The notes under the pieces: model-generated
What the model saw: the letters and a program-made list of their open reading frames with translations, nothing else
The model's database searches: none
Told to the model about the DNA's origin: nothing
DNA from: Chryseobacterium sp. BGARF1
GTDB lineage: Bacteria; Bacteroidota; Bacteroidia; Flavobacteriales; Weeksellaceae
Length of the DNA stretch: 35,996 nt
Assembly (NCBI RefSeq): GCF_001677955.1
Contig: NZ_LELA01000078.1
Location: 1-35,996, forward strand
Reading direction: 5' to 3'
Translations under genes and position numbers: made by a program
In this document: in pieces, positions 1-8,074 of the stretch
Position numbering within the stretch: position 1 is the first letter of the stretch
How the letters are laid out: each line of letters begins with the position of its first letter

Positions 1-2
1 AT

Positions 3-74
3 GAACTTCTAATGGAAAGTTCTGAAAACATGGTCAAATTATCTGCCATAAAATTATTACTCAATAAAATTTAA
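3..74 (+). CDS. C-terminal end of an unidentified gene (cut by the window edge)
   Basis: A reading frame is open from the first bases and ends at a TAA at 72-74. The visible tail reads ELLMESSENMVKLSAIKLLL and then NKI. It is charged and helical-looking and shows no motif that identifies the family. An internal ATG at 12-14 could also begin a 20-codon peptide, but the tail of a gene starting left of the window is more likely. No product is assigned. Confidence 0.35.
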   Translation, partial: ELLMESSENMVKLSAIKLLLNKI

Positions 75-126
75 ACAGCCTCTAATTAATTGCTTAAATT
101 TTTAGACTGAATCAGCAACTTAGAAT

Positions 127-146
127 TATCATTAGAAATAATGATA
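127..146. repeat. AT-rich inverted repeat upstream of the DMT exporter gene
   Basis: TATCATTA and TAATGATA form a perfect 8-bp stem around a GAAA loop. It lies between the tail of the previous gene and the putative promoter of the exporter gene. It could be a weak terminator, since a T-rich stretch follows some 10 bases later, or an operator. The sequence alone does not decide. Confidence 0.35.
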
Positions 147-186
147 GTAATCTTATATTTTTTTAAATTTAATGAAAAGCTATTCG

Positions 187-194
187 TAAATTTG
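187..194 (+). promoter_or_regulatory. Candidate -7 promoter box for the DMT exporter
   Basis: TAAATTTG matches the Bacteroidota -7 consensus TAnnTTTG and lies 25 bases before the ATG at 220. No TTTG or TTG is seen at the usual distance upstream, so the match is partial. Confidence 0.35.
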
Positions 195-219
195 TCTGTT
201 TAAAAATCAGAGGGATAAC

Positions 220-1098
220 ATGCAAAAATTAGCACTTTTCAGATTACATTTAATTGTTTTTTTATGGGGCTTTACAGCAATTTTAGGTAAACTGATCACC
301 GCAAATGCGCATATTCTTGTATTCTACAGAATGCTTTTTGCTGCGATATTTCTTTATGCCTTTATAAGGATTTATAAAAAAGAAAGCATTAAGGTTTCAA
401 AAAAATTATTCTTTCAATTATCGGGAGTTGGCTTTTTTATGGCGCTGCACTGGTATTGCTTTTTTTATTCAATAAAAGTTTCCAATGTTTCCATCGCTTT
501 AAGTTGTCTTTCACTGTCTACTTTATTTGCCTCAGTTTTGGAGCCGATTGTGTTTAAAAGGAAAGTCGATATTTCGGAAGTAGTAATGGGAACGGTGATT
601 GTTGCCTGTATTTTACTTATTTTTAAAACAGAGTTTCAATATAAAGAAGGAATCTTTTACGGAGTACTGTGTGCAATCTTTGGAACCGTTTTCTCCGTTT
701 TTAATGGGAAACTTTTCGGAAAAACCAGTTCAGGAAATATTATTTTCTATGAAATTTTCTCAGGATGGTTTATTTTGATGGTATTTTACCTTGCAACCGG
801 ACAAATCATGCAGATGAACGAAATAAATTATAGAGATCTTGCGTTAATAGGCATACTGGCGAGCGTATTTACAGCATATCCGATGTTTGAGTCTGTGAAG
901 CTGATGAAATATATTTCGCCTTTCACTTTAATTTTAACAGTTAATTTAGAACCAGTTTACGGAATTATACTAGCTTTTTTTATCTTTGGAGAATCAGAAC
1001 ACATGAGCCCGGTATTTTATGTTGCATCTTTGGTTATGATTTTGGCTATTGTTGTAAACGCACTGATAAAAACTAGAAAACAAAAAAACATTAACTAA
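220..1098 (+). CDS. DMT-superfamily exporter (EamA domain protein)
   Basis: A 292-residue inner-membrane protein with about ten hydrophobic segments in two repeats of five, the pattern of EamA/RhaT-type drug/metabolite transporters. The first repeat begins at the N-terminus (LFRLHLIVFLWGFTAILGK) and the second around residue 145 (GVLCAIFGTVFSVFNGKLFG). Family members usually export amino acids or other small metabolites; the substrate cannot be read from the sequence. The length is normal for the family (280-310). The ATG at 220 follows a purine-rich AGAGGGATAAC, one of the few Shine-Dalgarno-like sequences in this window. The next gene starts 15 bases after the stop, so the two may be cotranscribed, though they share no obvious function. 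Confidence 0.85.
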   Translation: MQKLALFRLHLIVFLWGFTAILGKLITANAHILVFYRMLFAAIFLYAFIRIYKKESIKVSKKLFFQLSGVGFFMALHWYCFFYSIKVSNVSIALSCLSLSTLFASVLEPIVFKRKVDISEVVMGTVIVACILLIFKTEFQYKEGIFYGVLCAIFGTVFSVFNGKLFGKTSSGNIIFYEIFSGWFILMVFYLATGQIMQMNEINYRDLALIGILASVFTAYPMFESVKLMKYISPFTLILTVNLEPVYGIILAFFIFGESEHMSPVFYVASLVMILAIVVNALIKTRKQKNIN

Positions 1099-1112
1099 GT
1101 ATCCATTTCTAC

Positions 1113-2195
1113 ATGATGAAAAAATATCTATTATTAGTATTTTCCCTTTTATTTGGGTTTTCTCAATCTCAGATTATCAGAAAATATTCCAATGAATTTT
1201 TAAATATCGGAGCCGGAGCTAGAGGAATCGGGATGGGAGGTGCCGTAATGACAAGCCAGGATGATGTGTATTCACCAATGTGGAATCCCGCAGGTTTAAA
1301 TGGGATTACAAGAGACTGGCAAGGGGCAGCAATGCACGCAGAATATTTTGAATCTATCGCAAAATATGATTATTTAGCTTACGCAAAAGTTTTGGAAACT
1401 GGTGTTTTCGGAGTTTCTGTGGTACGTTTAGGGGTTGATAATATTTTAAATACCACCCAGCTGATCGATACGGAAGGGAATGTCGATTACGATAAAATTA
1501 CAAAATTTTCACAGTCAGATTATGCCGGAATTATTTCTTATGCATTCAATCCTGGTGGAAATCCTAAATTGGATGTCGGTGTGAATGCTAAAATTGTATA
1601 CAGAAACGTTGGAAAATTTGCAAGCGGATATGGTTTTGGTTTTGATGTAGGAGCTATCTACAAAGCAGATAATGGCTGGAAATTCGGAGGGGTTCTTCGT
1701 GATGCTACAACGACTGTCAACTTCTGGACTGTCAATCAAAAAGAATTGTCTACCATTGTAAACGGTGAAGAATTTAACCCAGCTCCAACCGATAAAATGG
1801 AATTAACGATGCCAAAGCTAAATGCAGGAGCTAGTAAATTATTCAATATTAACAGTAGTCTTTATATTTTACCGGAAGCGGGAATTAATGTAGATTTTGC
1901 TAAAACGGCGGCTCTGCTGTCAACAGATTTTGCAAGTATTACACCTTATGCAGGAGCTGAATTAGGGTACCAGAAAATGATCTTTGTAAGAGTGGGAGTT
2001 AACAGATTTCAGTCGATTACCGATATTGAAGACCTTCAGAGAAAAGTTTCTTTCCAGCCGAGTGCAGGTATCGGAATTCGTTACAGAGGTTTAACGCTTG
2101 ATTATGCCATCAGTAATTCAGGAATTGGAGGTTCTAATTTTTATTCTAATTTCTTCTCATTAAAACTGGATATGGGAGAATTTAGAAATGATTAA
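1113..2195 (+). CDS. PorV/PorQ-family outer-membrane beta-barrel protein
   Basis: A 360-residue protein with a signal peptide (MMKKYLLLVFSLLFGFSQSQ, cut after about residue 20) followed by a FadL-like barrel typical of the PorV family. Hallmarks are the start of the mature part (FLNIGAGARGIGMGGAVMTS, residues 30-49), with its NIGAGARGIGMGGA run, and the NPAGL motif near residue 58. The remainder is alternating beta strands ending in an aromatic-rich strand (NFYSNFFSLKLDM). PorV is the shuttle and lipid-barrel component of the type IX secretion system; the family also has paralogs of unsettled role. This protein is shorter than canonical PorV (about 390-400), so it is more likely a PorV2/PorQ-like paralog. 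Two adjacent ATGs (1113 and 1116) are possible starts. It is probably cotranscribed with the secreted protein 22 bases downstream. Confidence 0.8.
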   Translation: MMKKYLLLVFSLLFGFSQSQIIRKYSNEFLNIGAGARGIGMGGAVMTSQDDVYSPMWNPAGLNGITRDWQGAAMHAEYFESIAKYDYLAYAKVLETGVFGVSVVRLGVDNILNTTQLIDTEGNVDYDKITKFSQSDYAGIISYAFNPGGNPKLDVGVNAKIVYRNVGKFASGYGFGFDVGAIYKADNGWKFGGVLRDATTTVNFWTVNQKELSTIVNGEEFNPAPTDKMELTMPKLNAGASKLFNINSSLYILPEAGINVDFAKTAALLSTDFASITPYAGAELGYQKMIFVRVGVNRFQSITDIEDLQRKVSFQPSAGIGIRYRGLTLDYAISNSGIGGSNFYSNFFSLKLDMGEFRND

Positions 2196-2217
2196 TTATT
2201 TTATTTAAATAAATTTT

Positions 2218-2934
2218 ATGAAGAAGTTATCAATAATAATGTCTACGTTTTGTGTAATGTTCACTTTTGCGCAAAAAGTTTCAGATTATAAGTATGTGGT
2301 TTTACCAGAGAAATATGAAGATTTCAAAAAAAATCATTTTGGAATGGATAAGGTTTTAGCGAAAATCTTAAAAACAAAAAAATATACCGTTTTGTCCTCC
2401 GAAAATAAAAGTACTTGGCCTTCAGAAGCTACCAATCAGTGCAAACTAATCAACGCGAATATTCTTAATGCAAGTTCTCTCTTTAGAACAAAAGTTACAG
2501 TAGAGTTTAAAGATTGCGACAATAAAGTACTGTCTTCATACAAAGGAATGTCTTTAGAAAAAGAGTATGAAATTGGTTATCCAGAAGCATTAACTGAAGC
2601 TTTAGTTACCCTTCCTTTTTCTAATCCTATTGTGAAAGAAATTCCTGTAGAAAATACAGTGATTTCAGAACCAAATAGGCAATCTGAAAAATACAGTAAC
2701 GGAAAATTAAGTCTTCAGAAAATTCAGCTTGATGCTACTCAGTTTATTTTGGTAGATGGAAACAGTTCTGTTCCTTTTGCTACTTTCAAAGAGACCACCA
2801 AAAAAGATGTTTTCAGAGTTAAATTAGGTTCTGGCGAATCTACAACAGGGTATTATGAAAATGGAAATTTAGTAATTGAAATTCCAAAAAGTAACGACGA
2901 ATATTCTAAAGAAGTATTTTCCGCTGTAAAATAG
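2218..2934 (+). CDS. Secreted hypothetical protein, partner of the PorV-like gene
   Basis: A 238-residue protein whose first 18 residues (MKKLSIIMSTFCVMFTFA) are a signal peptide, placing it in the periplasm or at the surface. The mature start, QKVSDYKYVVLPEKYEDFKK, followed by a repeated beta/alpha pattern to about residue 135, suggests a compact soluble domain. The stretch at residues 145-175 is low in hydrophobicity and looks like a linker before a second beta-rich part. I do not recognise a named domain. The gap of 22 bases after the PorV-like gene and the shared strand suggest one operon, so a role in the same envelope process is possible. No lipobox Cys or type IX C-terminal sorting domain is seen. 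Confidence 0.75.
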   Translation: MKKLSIIMSTFCVMFTFAQKVSDYKYVVLPEKYEDFKKNHFGMDKVLAKILKTKKYTVLSSENKSTWPSEATNQCKLINANILNASSLFRTKVTVEFKDCDNKVLSSYKGMSLEKEYEIGYPEALTEALVTLPFSNPIVKEIPVENTVISEPNRQSEKYSNGKLSLQKIQLDATQFILVDGNSSVPFATFKETTKKDVFRVKLGSGESTTGYYENGNLVIEIPKSNDEYSKEVFSAVK

Positions 2935-2965
2935 TTACAAAACTTTTTCACAAAAAAATATAAAA

Positions 2966-2996
2966 AAGCCTTATCTGAAAATTTCAGGTAAGGCTT
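2966..2996. terminator. Bidirectional terminator between convergent genes
   Basis: AAGCCTTATCTGAAA pairs with TTTCAGGTAAGGCTT, a 15-base stem with one G-T wobble and a one-base nominal centre. It lies between the plus-strand secreted protein and the minus-strand fasciclin gene. The minus-strand transcript runs into a long T tract, so termination is better in that direction. Confidence 0.75.
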
Positions 2997-3024
2997 CCTT
3001 AAAATAAACCATAAAAAACTAAAA

Positions 3025-3594
3025 TTAAGGCATCAATACCGTATCAATTACGTGTATCACACCATTCGACTGATTAACGTCCGCGATTGTAATTTTTGCT
3101 TTGTTCCCTTTTGCATCGGTTACGTATAAATCTTTTCCTTTTGTCCAGAACGTCAGTTGTTCTCCTTGTACTGTTTTCATCATTGCTTTACCGTTTCCTG
3201 CTTTTACCGCTGCCCACACTTGTTTTGCGCTATATTTTCCGGGTAAAACATGATAGGTAAGAATTTTTGTAAGCACTGCCTTATTCTCTGGTTTTACCAA
3301 ATTTTCAACCGTTCCTGCAGGTAATTTTGCAAACGCTGCGTCGGTAGGAGCGAAAACGGTAAATGGACCTTTACTTTGTAATGTTTCTACCAAACCGGCA
3401 GCTTTTACTGCAGCAACCAAAGTTTTGTGATCTTTAGAATTTACTGCATTTTCAATGATATTTTTCGAAGGATACATTGCTGCTCCACCTACCATTACTG
3501 TTTTTTCTTTCATTTGCTGTGCAGCTGCATTTCCACTGAATGCGAATGATAAAGCCACCATTCCGAATACTGCGATTTTTGATCTTGTGTTCAT
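3025..3594 (-). CDS. Secreted fasciclin (FAS1) domain protein
   Basis: A 189-residue protein from the ATG at 3592-3594; a longer in-frame start 22 codons upstream would bury the signal peptide. Residues 1-26 ([20 protein letters not shown] then GNAAAQ) are a signal peptide. A single FAS1 domain follows, with its H1 box [17 protein letters not shown], the [10 protein letters not shown] segment and the terminal H2-like [15 protein letters not shown]1 domains are adhesion or ligand-binding folds of the cell surface or periplasm. The gene is transcribed away from an ECF sigma factor and its RskA-type anti-sigma factor, so it is a strong candidate target of that sigma factor. The leader before the ATG (AAAAATTAAAGAA) is the A-rich type usual here. 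Confidence 0.88.
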   Translation of the reverse strand: MNTRSKIAVFGMVALSFAFSGNAAAQQMKEKTVMVGGAAMYPSKNIIENAVNSKDHKTLVAAVKAAGLVETLQSKGPFTVFAPTDAAFAKLPAGTVENLVKPENKAVLTKILTYHVLPGKYSAKQVWAAVKAGNGKAMMKTVQGEQLTFWTKGKDLYVTDAKGNKAKITIADVNQSNGVIHVIDTVLMP

Positions 3595-3781
3595 TTCTTT
3601 AATTTTTAAATTATTATTGAGTAAGTATTTTTGTTTGTTATCATTATCTACGAAGATCAAATTGTTTTAGATTTAAGAATTTGAATTTTAACAATAATTA
3701 ACTGTAATTAATTATTTTTTGATTAATTCTGTGTGGTATGTAATTTTTAAAAGTTTTTTCTCATTGTTTATTTTATTTCAT

Positions 3782-3789
3782 TACATTTG
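3782..3789 (+). promoter_or_regulatory. Candidate -7 box ahead of the ECF sigma factor gene
   Basis: TACATTTG fits TAnnTTTG. A TTG lies upstream, but with a spacer of about 15 bases, shorter than usual. A transcript from here would begin near 3796, just after the out-of-frame ATG at 3792. This bears on where translation of the sigma factor starts. Confidence 0.3.
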
Positions 3790-3879
3790 AAATGAAAAAT
3801 ATTCACCATAAAAACAAACTATTCAGAAGAAGAACTTATCGTTTTACTGAGACAGAAAAACGAAGCTGGTTTTCATCAC

Positions 3880-4353
3880 TTGTATGATAACTATTCTGGT
3901 GCGTTGTATGGTGTGATCCTCAGGATTGTTCAGTCTAAAGAATATACAGAAGAGATTATTCAGGATGTTTTTGTGAAGATTTGGAATTCTATGCATCAAT
4001 ATGATGCTACGAAAGGCAGATTTTATACTTGGATGATCAATATTGCAAGGAATACAGCAATTGATTATCTTAAATCTAAAAGCTTTCAAAACCAACTTAA
4101 AAACCAACCCATACCAGATTTCGTATATGAGAATGCGGAGCTTTCAACTACCAATAATTCAGATTTTATTGGGTTTAATAAAGTGCTTGAAAGTTTAGAA
4201 TCTGATAAGCAGGAACTCATTGATCTTGCCTATTATCAAGGATTTACGCAGAGTGAAATATCAGAAAAACTGAATATGCCTTTGGGTACTGTTAAAACAA
4301 AAATGCGTAATGCATTGATTAAATTAAAAGACTTGTTAAAAGATTATCAATAA
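3880..4353 (+). CDS. ECF-type RNA polymerase sigma factor (SigK-like), N-terminus uncertain
   Basis: Sigma-70 region 2 runs from YDNYSGALYGVILRIVQ through DVFVKIWNSM to GRFYTWMINIARNTAIDYLK. Region 4 is ELIDLAYYQGFTQSEISEKL followed by NMPLGTVKTKMRNALIKLKD, a helix-turn-helix that reads -35 elements. The coordinates use a TTG start at 3880 (157 residues). The same frame is open back to a TGA at 3793 and encodes typical family sequence (NYSEEELIVLLRQKNEAGFH) that is lost with this start, and no ATG, GTG or TTG exists there. An ATG at 3792 is one base out of frame and is followed by five As. The true N-terminus probably lies near 3792 (see findings). The anti-sigma gene follows after one base. 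Confidence 0.85.
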   Translation: MYDNYSGALYGVILRIVQSKEYTEEIIQDVFVKIWNSMHQYDATKGRFYTWMINIARNTAIDYLKSKSFQNQLKNQPIPDFVYENAELSTTNNSDFIGFNKVLESLESDKQELIDLAYYQGFTQSEISEKLNMPLGTVKTKMRNALIKLKDLLKDYQ

Positions 4354-4354
4354 A

Positions 4355-5179
4355 TTGGATAGTAAAGAATACATATCATCCGGAATTCTAGAATCGTACA
4401 TTCTAGGCTTTGCTTCTCCCGAGGAAGCAGGTATTTTGGAGTGTGTGATGAAGAATAATGCTGAAGTGAAAGCCGCTTATGAAGAAGCGCAAAAAACTTT
4501 TGAATTGCTTGCCACTGCGCAAGCTGTGACACCACCCACTGATTTAAAATCAAAAATCTGGGATAAAATTCAACTTGAACAAGAAGTTGTAGAAGAAAAA
4601 CCTGTAATTCCTATCAAGAATGTTGAACAAAAAGTGGAAACTCAACAGATAACGCAGGAAATAAAAGTAGAAAAAAATAACAATTGGAAAAATTATGCAG
4701 TTGCGGCTTCAGCCTTATTTTTAGTAAGTATTGCAGGAAATCTTTATTGGATGAACAGCCAAAAAGAGATTAAAAATGAAATTACTGTTTTAAGATCTGA
4801 AAAGCAGGCTCATAATCTCGCAATGCAAAATTTAGAACAAAAATTGCAGATTACTTCCAATCCGAATATGCTTAAAATTGTTTTGGCAGGCGTTGAAAAA
4901 CACCCTGAATCCAACGCTGTGGTATATTGGGATAAAACTTCCAAAGATGTTTATTTAACGGCAAATAGTTTGCCAAAAGCACCTGAAGGAATGCAGTATC
5001 AACTTTGGGCAATCGCAGATGGAAAACCAGTGAGCGCAGGAATGTATACTGACGAAAAAGATGCTAAAATAGCTTTGGCCAATATTCCGAATGCACAAGC
5101 TTTTGCGATTACTTTGGAAAAAGAGGGTGGAAGTACAGTTCCTACCATGGAAAACATGTATGTAATGGGAGGAGTTTAA
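4355..5179 (+). CDS. RskA-type anti-sigma factor
   Basis: A 274-residue single-pass membrane protein. Residues 1-70 form the cytoplasmic sigma-binding region (ESYILGFASPEEAGILECVM); it has no complete zinc-binding His-Cys-Cys motif. Charged and Gln-rich residues lead to one transmembrane helix near 108-128 (NYAVAASALFLVSIAGNLYW), a coiled-coil stretch, and a C-terminal RskA domain (VVYWDKTSKDVYLTANSLPK, LWAIADGKPVSAGMYTDEKD). RskA proteins hold their ECF sigma factor at the membrane until cleaved or released. The start is a TTG one base after the sigma factor stop, which points to translational coupling and matched expression. No ATG is available near the sigma gene's end. Confidence 0.85.
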   Translation: MDSKEYISSGILESYILGFASPEEAGILECVMKNNAEVKAAYEEAQKTFELLATAQAVTPPTDLKSKIWDKIQLEQEVVEEKPVIPIKNVEQKVETQQITQEIKVEKNNNWKNYAVAASALFLVSIAGNLYWMNSQKEIKNEITVLRSEKQAHNLAMQNLEQKLQITSNPNMLKIVLAGVEKHPESNAVVYWDKTSKDVYLTANSLPKAPEGMQYQLWAIADGKPVSAGMYTDEKDAKIALANIPNAQAFAITLEKEGGSTVPTMENMYVMGGV

Positions 5180-5201
5180 ATTCTTCTTGAAGAATAAATT
5201 G

Positions 5202-5230
5202 AAAATCTCTTATCATCGATAAGAGATTTT
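5202..5230. terminator. Bidirectional terminator between anti-sigma gene and uvrC
   Basis: AAAATCTCTTATC and GATAAGAGATTTT form a perfect 13-bp stem with an ATC loop. T tracts lie on both sides. It serves two convergent genes; the uvrC stop codon lies only a few bases away. Confidence 0.85.
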
Positions 5231-5236
5231 TTTATT

Positions 5237-7030
5237 TTATCCTGCATTGAAAAATTCCCAGATTATTTTTGCTTTAGATTTTCCTAAAATTTCTTCTAAA
5301 GTTTCTAGGTTGGCTTCTTTTATTCTTTTGACTGATTTTAGTTTAGATAAAAGCAATTCAATTGTTTTTTCACCAACCCCCGGAATTTCCTCAAGCTCAG
5401 ATTTTATGGTAGAATTGGTACGCCTTGTTCTGTGATGTTTTACGCCAAAACGGTGGGCTTCATCACGTACCTGCTGTAAAATTTTAAGTGTTTCAGATTT
5501 TTTATCGAGATATAAAGGAATAGAATCTTCGGGAAAGAAGATTTCTTCGAGTCTTTTGGCAATTCCTACGATGGTAATTTTTCCGTAAAGACCAAGAAGT
5601 TTTAAACTTTTTACAGCAGAAGATAGCTGTCCTTTTCCACCATCAATCAAAATTAATTGAGGTAAACTTTCGCCTTCCTCAAGCATTCTTTTGTAGCGTC
5701 TGAAAATGACCTCTTCCATCGTTTTAAAATCATCAGGACCGATAACCGTTTTTGGATGAAAAATTCTGTAGTCAGCCTTACTCGGTTTTCCATTTTTGAA
5801 AACAACACACGCAGAAACCGGATTGGTTCCCTGAATGTTTGAGTTGTCAAAACCTTCGATATGTCTCGGTTCTACAGGCATCCTCAGAAGTTTTTGCATT
5901 TCTGCCATAATTCTGTTCGAATGTCTTTCGGGATCTATGATCTGTACCTGTTTCAGTTTTTCAATTCTGTATTCTTTGGCGTTTTTTTCAGAAAGTTCAA
6001 CGATTCTTTTTTTATCTCCAACTTTCGGAACAATTAGCTTTACATTAGGAATTTCAACAGTTAAGTGAAAAGGGAGTAAAACTTCTTTCGAATCAGAATC
6101 AAATTTTTGACGGATTTCAATTAAAGCCTCTTCCATAATCTCTTCATCGGTTTCTTCAAGCATTTTCTTGATCTCTGTGGTAAAACTTTGAATAATATTT
6201 CCGTTTCTGATCTTGAAATAATTAACGTAAGCTGCCGTTTCATCACTTGTCATTCCGAAAACATCTACATCATCAATATCCGGATTTACTACCGTATGTT
6301 TTACCTGATAATCCTCCAAAATATCCAGTCTTTCCTTGATGAGTTGTGCATTTTCAAACTGAAGATTAGACGCATATTTTGTCATTTGATTGATCAAATA
6401 TTCTTTTGCTCTTCGGAAATCTCCTTTTATAATCCCACGAATCGCATCGATTTTTTCGTCATAATCTTCCTTGCTTTCCAAATCTTCACAAGGTCCTTCA
6501 CAGTTTTTTATATGAAACTCCAGGCAGACTTTATATTTTCCTTCTTCAATTTTTTTTGGAGATAAATTTAAATTGCAGGTACGAAGTTTATAAATATGCT
6601 TAATGGTATCCAACAAAATCTTTGCAGGACGTACTTTTGCGTAGGGACCAAAATATTCCGAACCGTCTTTTATTTTATTTCTCGTAAGAAAAATTCTAGG
6701 AAATTCTTCATTTTTAATACAGATCCAAGGATAAGTTTTATCATCTTTCAACATTACATTGTAGAAAGGCTGATGTTCTTTGATCAGATTGTTTTCCAAT
6801 AAAAGAGCATCATATTCACTGTTGACAATGGTGGTTTCAAGACGGTTTATTTTTCCGACCATAATTCTGGTGCGGTATCCGGAAAGCGTTTTGTTGAAAT
6901 AAGAAAGTACCCTTTTCTTTAAATTTTTAGCCTTTCCTACATACAGCAGATTTTCGTTTTTATCATAATATCGATAAACGCCGGGTTCTGATGGTAAAGT
7001 TTTAAGCTGTAATTCTAAAGAAGGATTCAT
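5237..7030 (-). CDS. uvrC: UvrABC system protein C (excinuclease subunit C)
   Basis: This 597-residue protein makes both incisions in nucleotide excision repair after UvrA and UvrB load on damaged DNA. The N-terminal GIY-YIG nuclease domain (GVYRYYDKNENLLYVGKAKN, residues 17-36) makes the 3' cut. A UVR motif that binds UvrB follows near residues 205-235 (NLQFENAQLIKERLDIL). The RNase-H-like domain that makes the 5' cut includes IEGFDNSNIQGTNPVSACVV, LILIDGGKGQLSSA and RDEAHRFGVKHHR. The C-terminus holds the tandem helix-hairpin-helix (EEIPGVGEKTIELLLSKLKS). All expected parts are present and the length is normal. No repair gene is adjacent, as is usual for uvrC in this group. Confidence 0.97.
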   Translation of the reverse strand: MNPSLELQLKTLPSEPGVYRYYDKNENLLYVGKAKNLKKRVLSYFNKTLSGYRTRIMVGKINRLETTIVNSEYDALLLENNLIKEHQPFYNVMLKDDKTYPWICIKNEEFPRIFLTRNKIKDGSEYFGPYAKVRPAKILLDTIKHIYKLRTCNLNLSPKKIEEGKYKVCLEFHIKNCEGPCEDLESKEDYDEKIDAIRGIIKGDFRRAKEYLINQMTKYASNLQFENAQLIKERLDILEDYQVKHTVVNPDIDDVDVFGMTSDETAAYVNYFKIRNGNIIQSFTTEIKKMLEETDEEIMEEALIEIRQKFDSDSKEVLLPFHLTVEIPNVKLIVPKVGDKKRIVELSEKNAKEYRIEKLKQVQIIDPERHSNRIMAEMQKLLRMPVEPRHIEGFDNSNIQGTNPVSACVVFKNGKPSKADYRIFHPKTVIGPDDFKTMEEVIFRRYKRMLEEGESLPQLILIDGGKGQLSSAVKSLKLLGLYGKITIVGIAKRLEEIFFPEDSIPLYLDKKSETLKILQQVRDEAHRFGVKHHRTRRTNSTIKSELEEIPGVGEKTIELLLSKLKSVKRIKEANLETLEEILGKSKAKIIWEFFNAG

Positions 7031-7073
7031 AAAACAAAATTAAGCATTCTCAATGTATTTTAAACAAACAAAA

Positions 7074-7098
7074 AAAGCTGCAGAAACTCTACAGCTTT
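7074..7098 (-). terminator. Terminator of the secreted hypothetical gene
   Basis: On the minus strand AAAGCTG and CAGCTTT form a 7-bp stem with an 11-base loop, followed by a run of seven Ts. It separates this gene from uvrC, which is therefore likely transcribed on its own. Confidence 0.65.
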
Positions 7099-7119
7099 AG
7101 ATTTTATCATTAAATAATT

Positions 7120-7890
7120 TTATCCGTTACTCATATCAGTATATTCATTGATGAGAAAGCTCAGATAATTCCATTCTACAGATTTTTTTGGATACTTCTT
7201 CATAAATTCTGCATTGTCTCCGAACAAGAAATCATAATTATCTTCGAAGTCATTCTTGTGAAGCCACATTACTTTGTCGCCTTTTTTTACATAGTACGAT
7301 TTTGTAACACCTACATTTCCACCTAAACGAGGACCCATTCCGTAATAAGCCCCTCCTGTTTCTTGTGCTCTGGGATCGTGGTAAACAGAAATAATATCAT
7401 TGAACTCAGGGTTAATCAGTTGCATCAGAAATTCTTTCTCTTCTTTTTTGTTTTTCAGAGAAACGGTTTGGTTTACGAACTGAATATGCTCATTTGTGGT
7501 ACTTTTATTGATCTTTTTTGTGTTCATATTTCGCACTGTACTGTAATGCTTTCCAACTTTTAAAATCTTCTCAAGTTTTGTAGGATAAATGTACATTTCA
7601 CTTACTTTTTCAGCATTGAATCTTTCGGGCTTATTTGTAGTGCTGTCTTTTATGGATATTTCGTAAATCTGTCCCTTTTTCATTTCAAGATCGTTACAAT
7701 AGCCTTTGTGGATGCTGCCGTCTTTTAAGATAAGGGTTGATATTTTTTTTGTGGATGGGCCAGAAAATCCTTCATTGAAAAGATATTGTTCCATTTTTTT
7801 TACTTGCTCTTTGGTGTATTTTACTTTTTCCTGAGCTAATGAGAATGCACTTGTCAGCGAAAGTACCAATAATAGAGTTTTAAATTTCAT
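7120..7890 (-). CDS. Secreted hypothetical protein
   Basis: A 256-residue protein with a clear signal peptide (MKFKTLLLVLSLTSAFSLAQ). The mature protein is lysine-rich. It has a short beta-type segment of the form LILKDGSIHKGYCNDLEMKK (residues 53-72), as in small domains that describe an attribute being added or removed, and a Gly- and Tyr-rich segment near 178-195 (GGAYYGMGPRLGGNVGV). No transmembrane segment follows the signal peptide and there is no lipobox. I do not recognise the family. The neighbours, uvrC and hutH, give no functional hint and it appears to be a single-gene unit. Confidence 0.7.
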   Translation of the reverse strand: MKFKTLLLVLSLTSAFSLAQEKVKYTKEQVKKMEQYLFNEGFSGPSTKKISTLILKDGSIHKGYCNDLEMKKGQIYEISIKDSTTNKPERFNAEKVSEMYIYPTKLEKILKVGKHYSTVRNMNTKKINKSTTNEHIQFVNQTVSLKNKKEEKEFLMQLINPEFNDIISVYHDPRAQETGGAYYGMGPRLGGNVGVTKSYYVKKGDKVMWLHKNDFEDNYDFLFGDNAEFMKKYPKKSVEWNYLSFLINEYTDMSNG

Positions 7891-8074
7891 AAATATTAGT
7901 TTGAATTATTTCGGTAAAAATAATTAAATAATTGATGATTTTATAAAATATTTTACTGATGGTAAGGTTTTTTGTAAACCTAAATTTGCTTTGATTTAAG
8001 GATACCATATTTTAGTTTTAATAGGCTTTTTAAGTATGATTCAAAATGTGTATTTTTAGGCAAATTTTTTTGAA

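Noticed and set aside
3880..4353. Treating the sigma factor as a pseudogene
   Set aside because: Regions 2 and 4 are intact and the anti-sigma gene is coupled to it; only the start is unclear, and one homopolymer base would explain it.
6188..6565. Open frame antisense to uvrC, and others like it within uvrC, sucC, hutH and the HMG-CoA reductase gene
   Set aside because: These frames lie opposite strongly conserved genes, have compositions of shadow frames and no leader or conserved motif.
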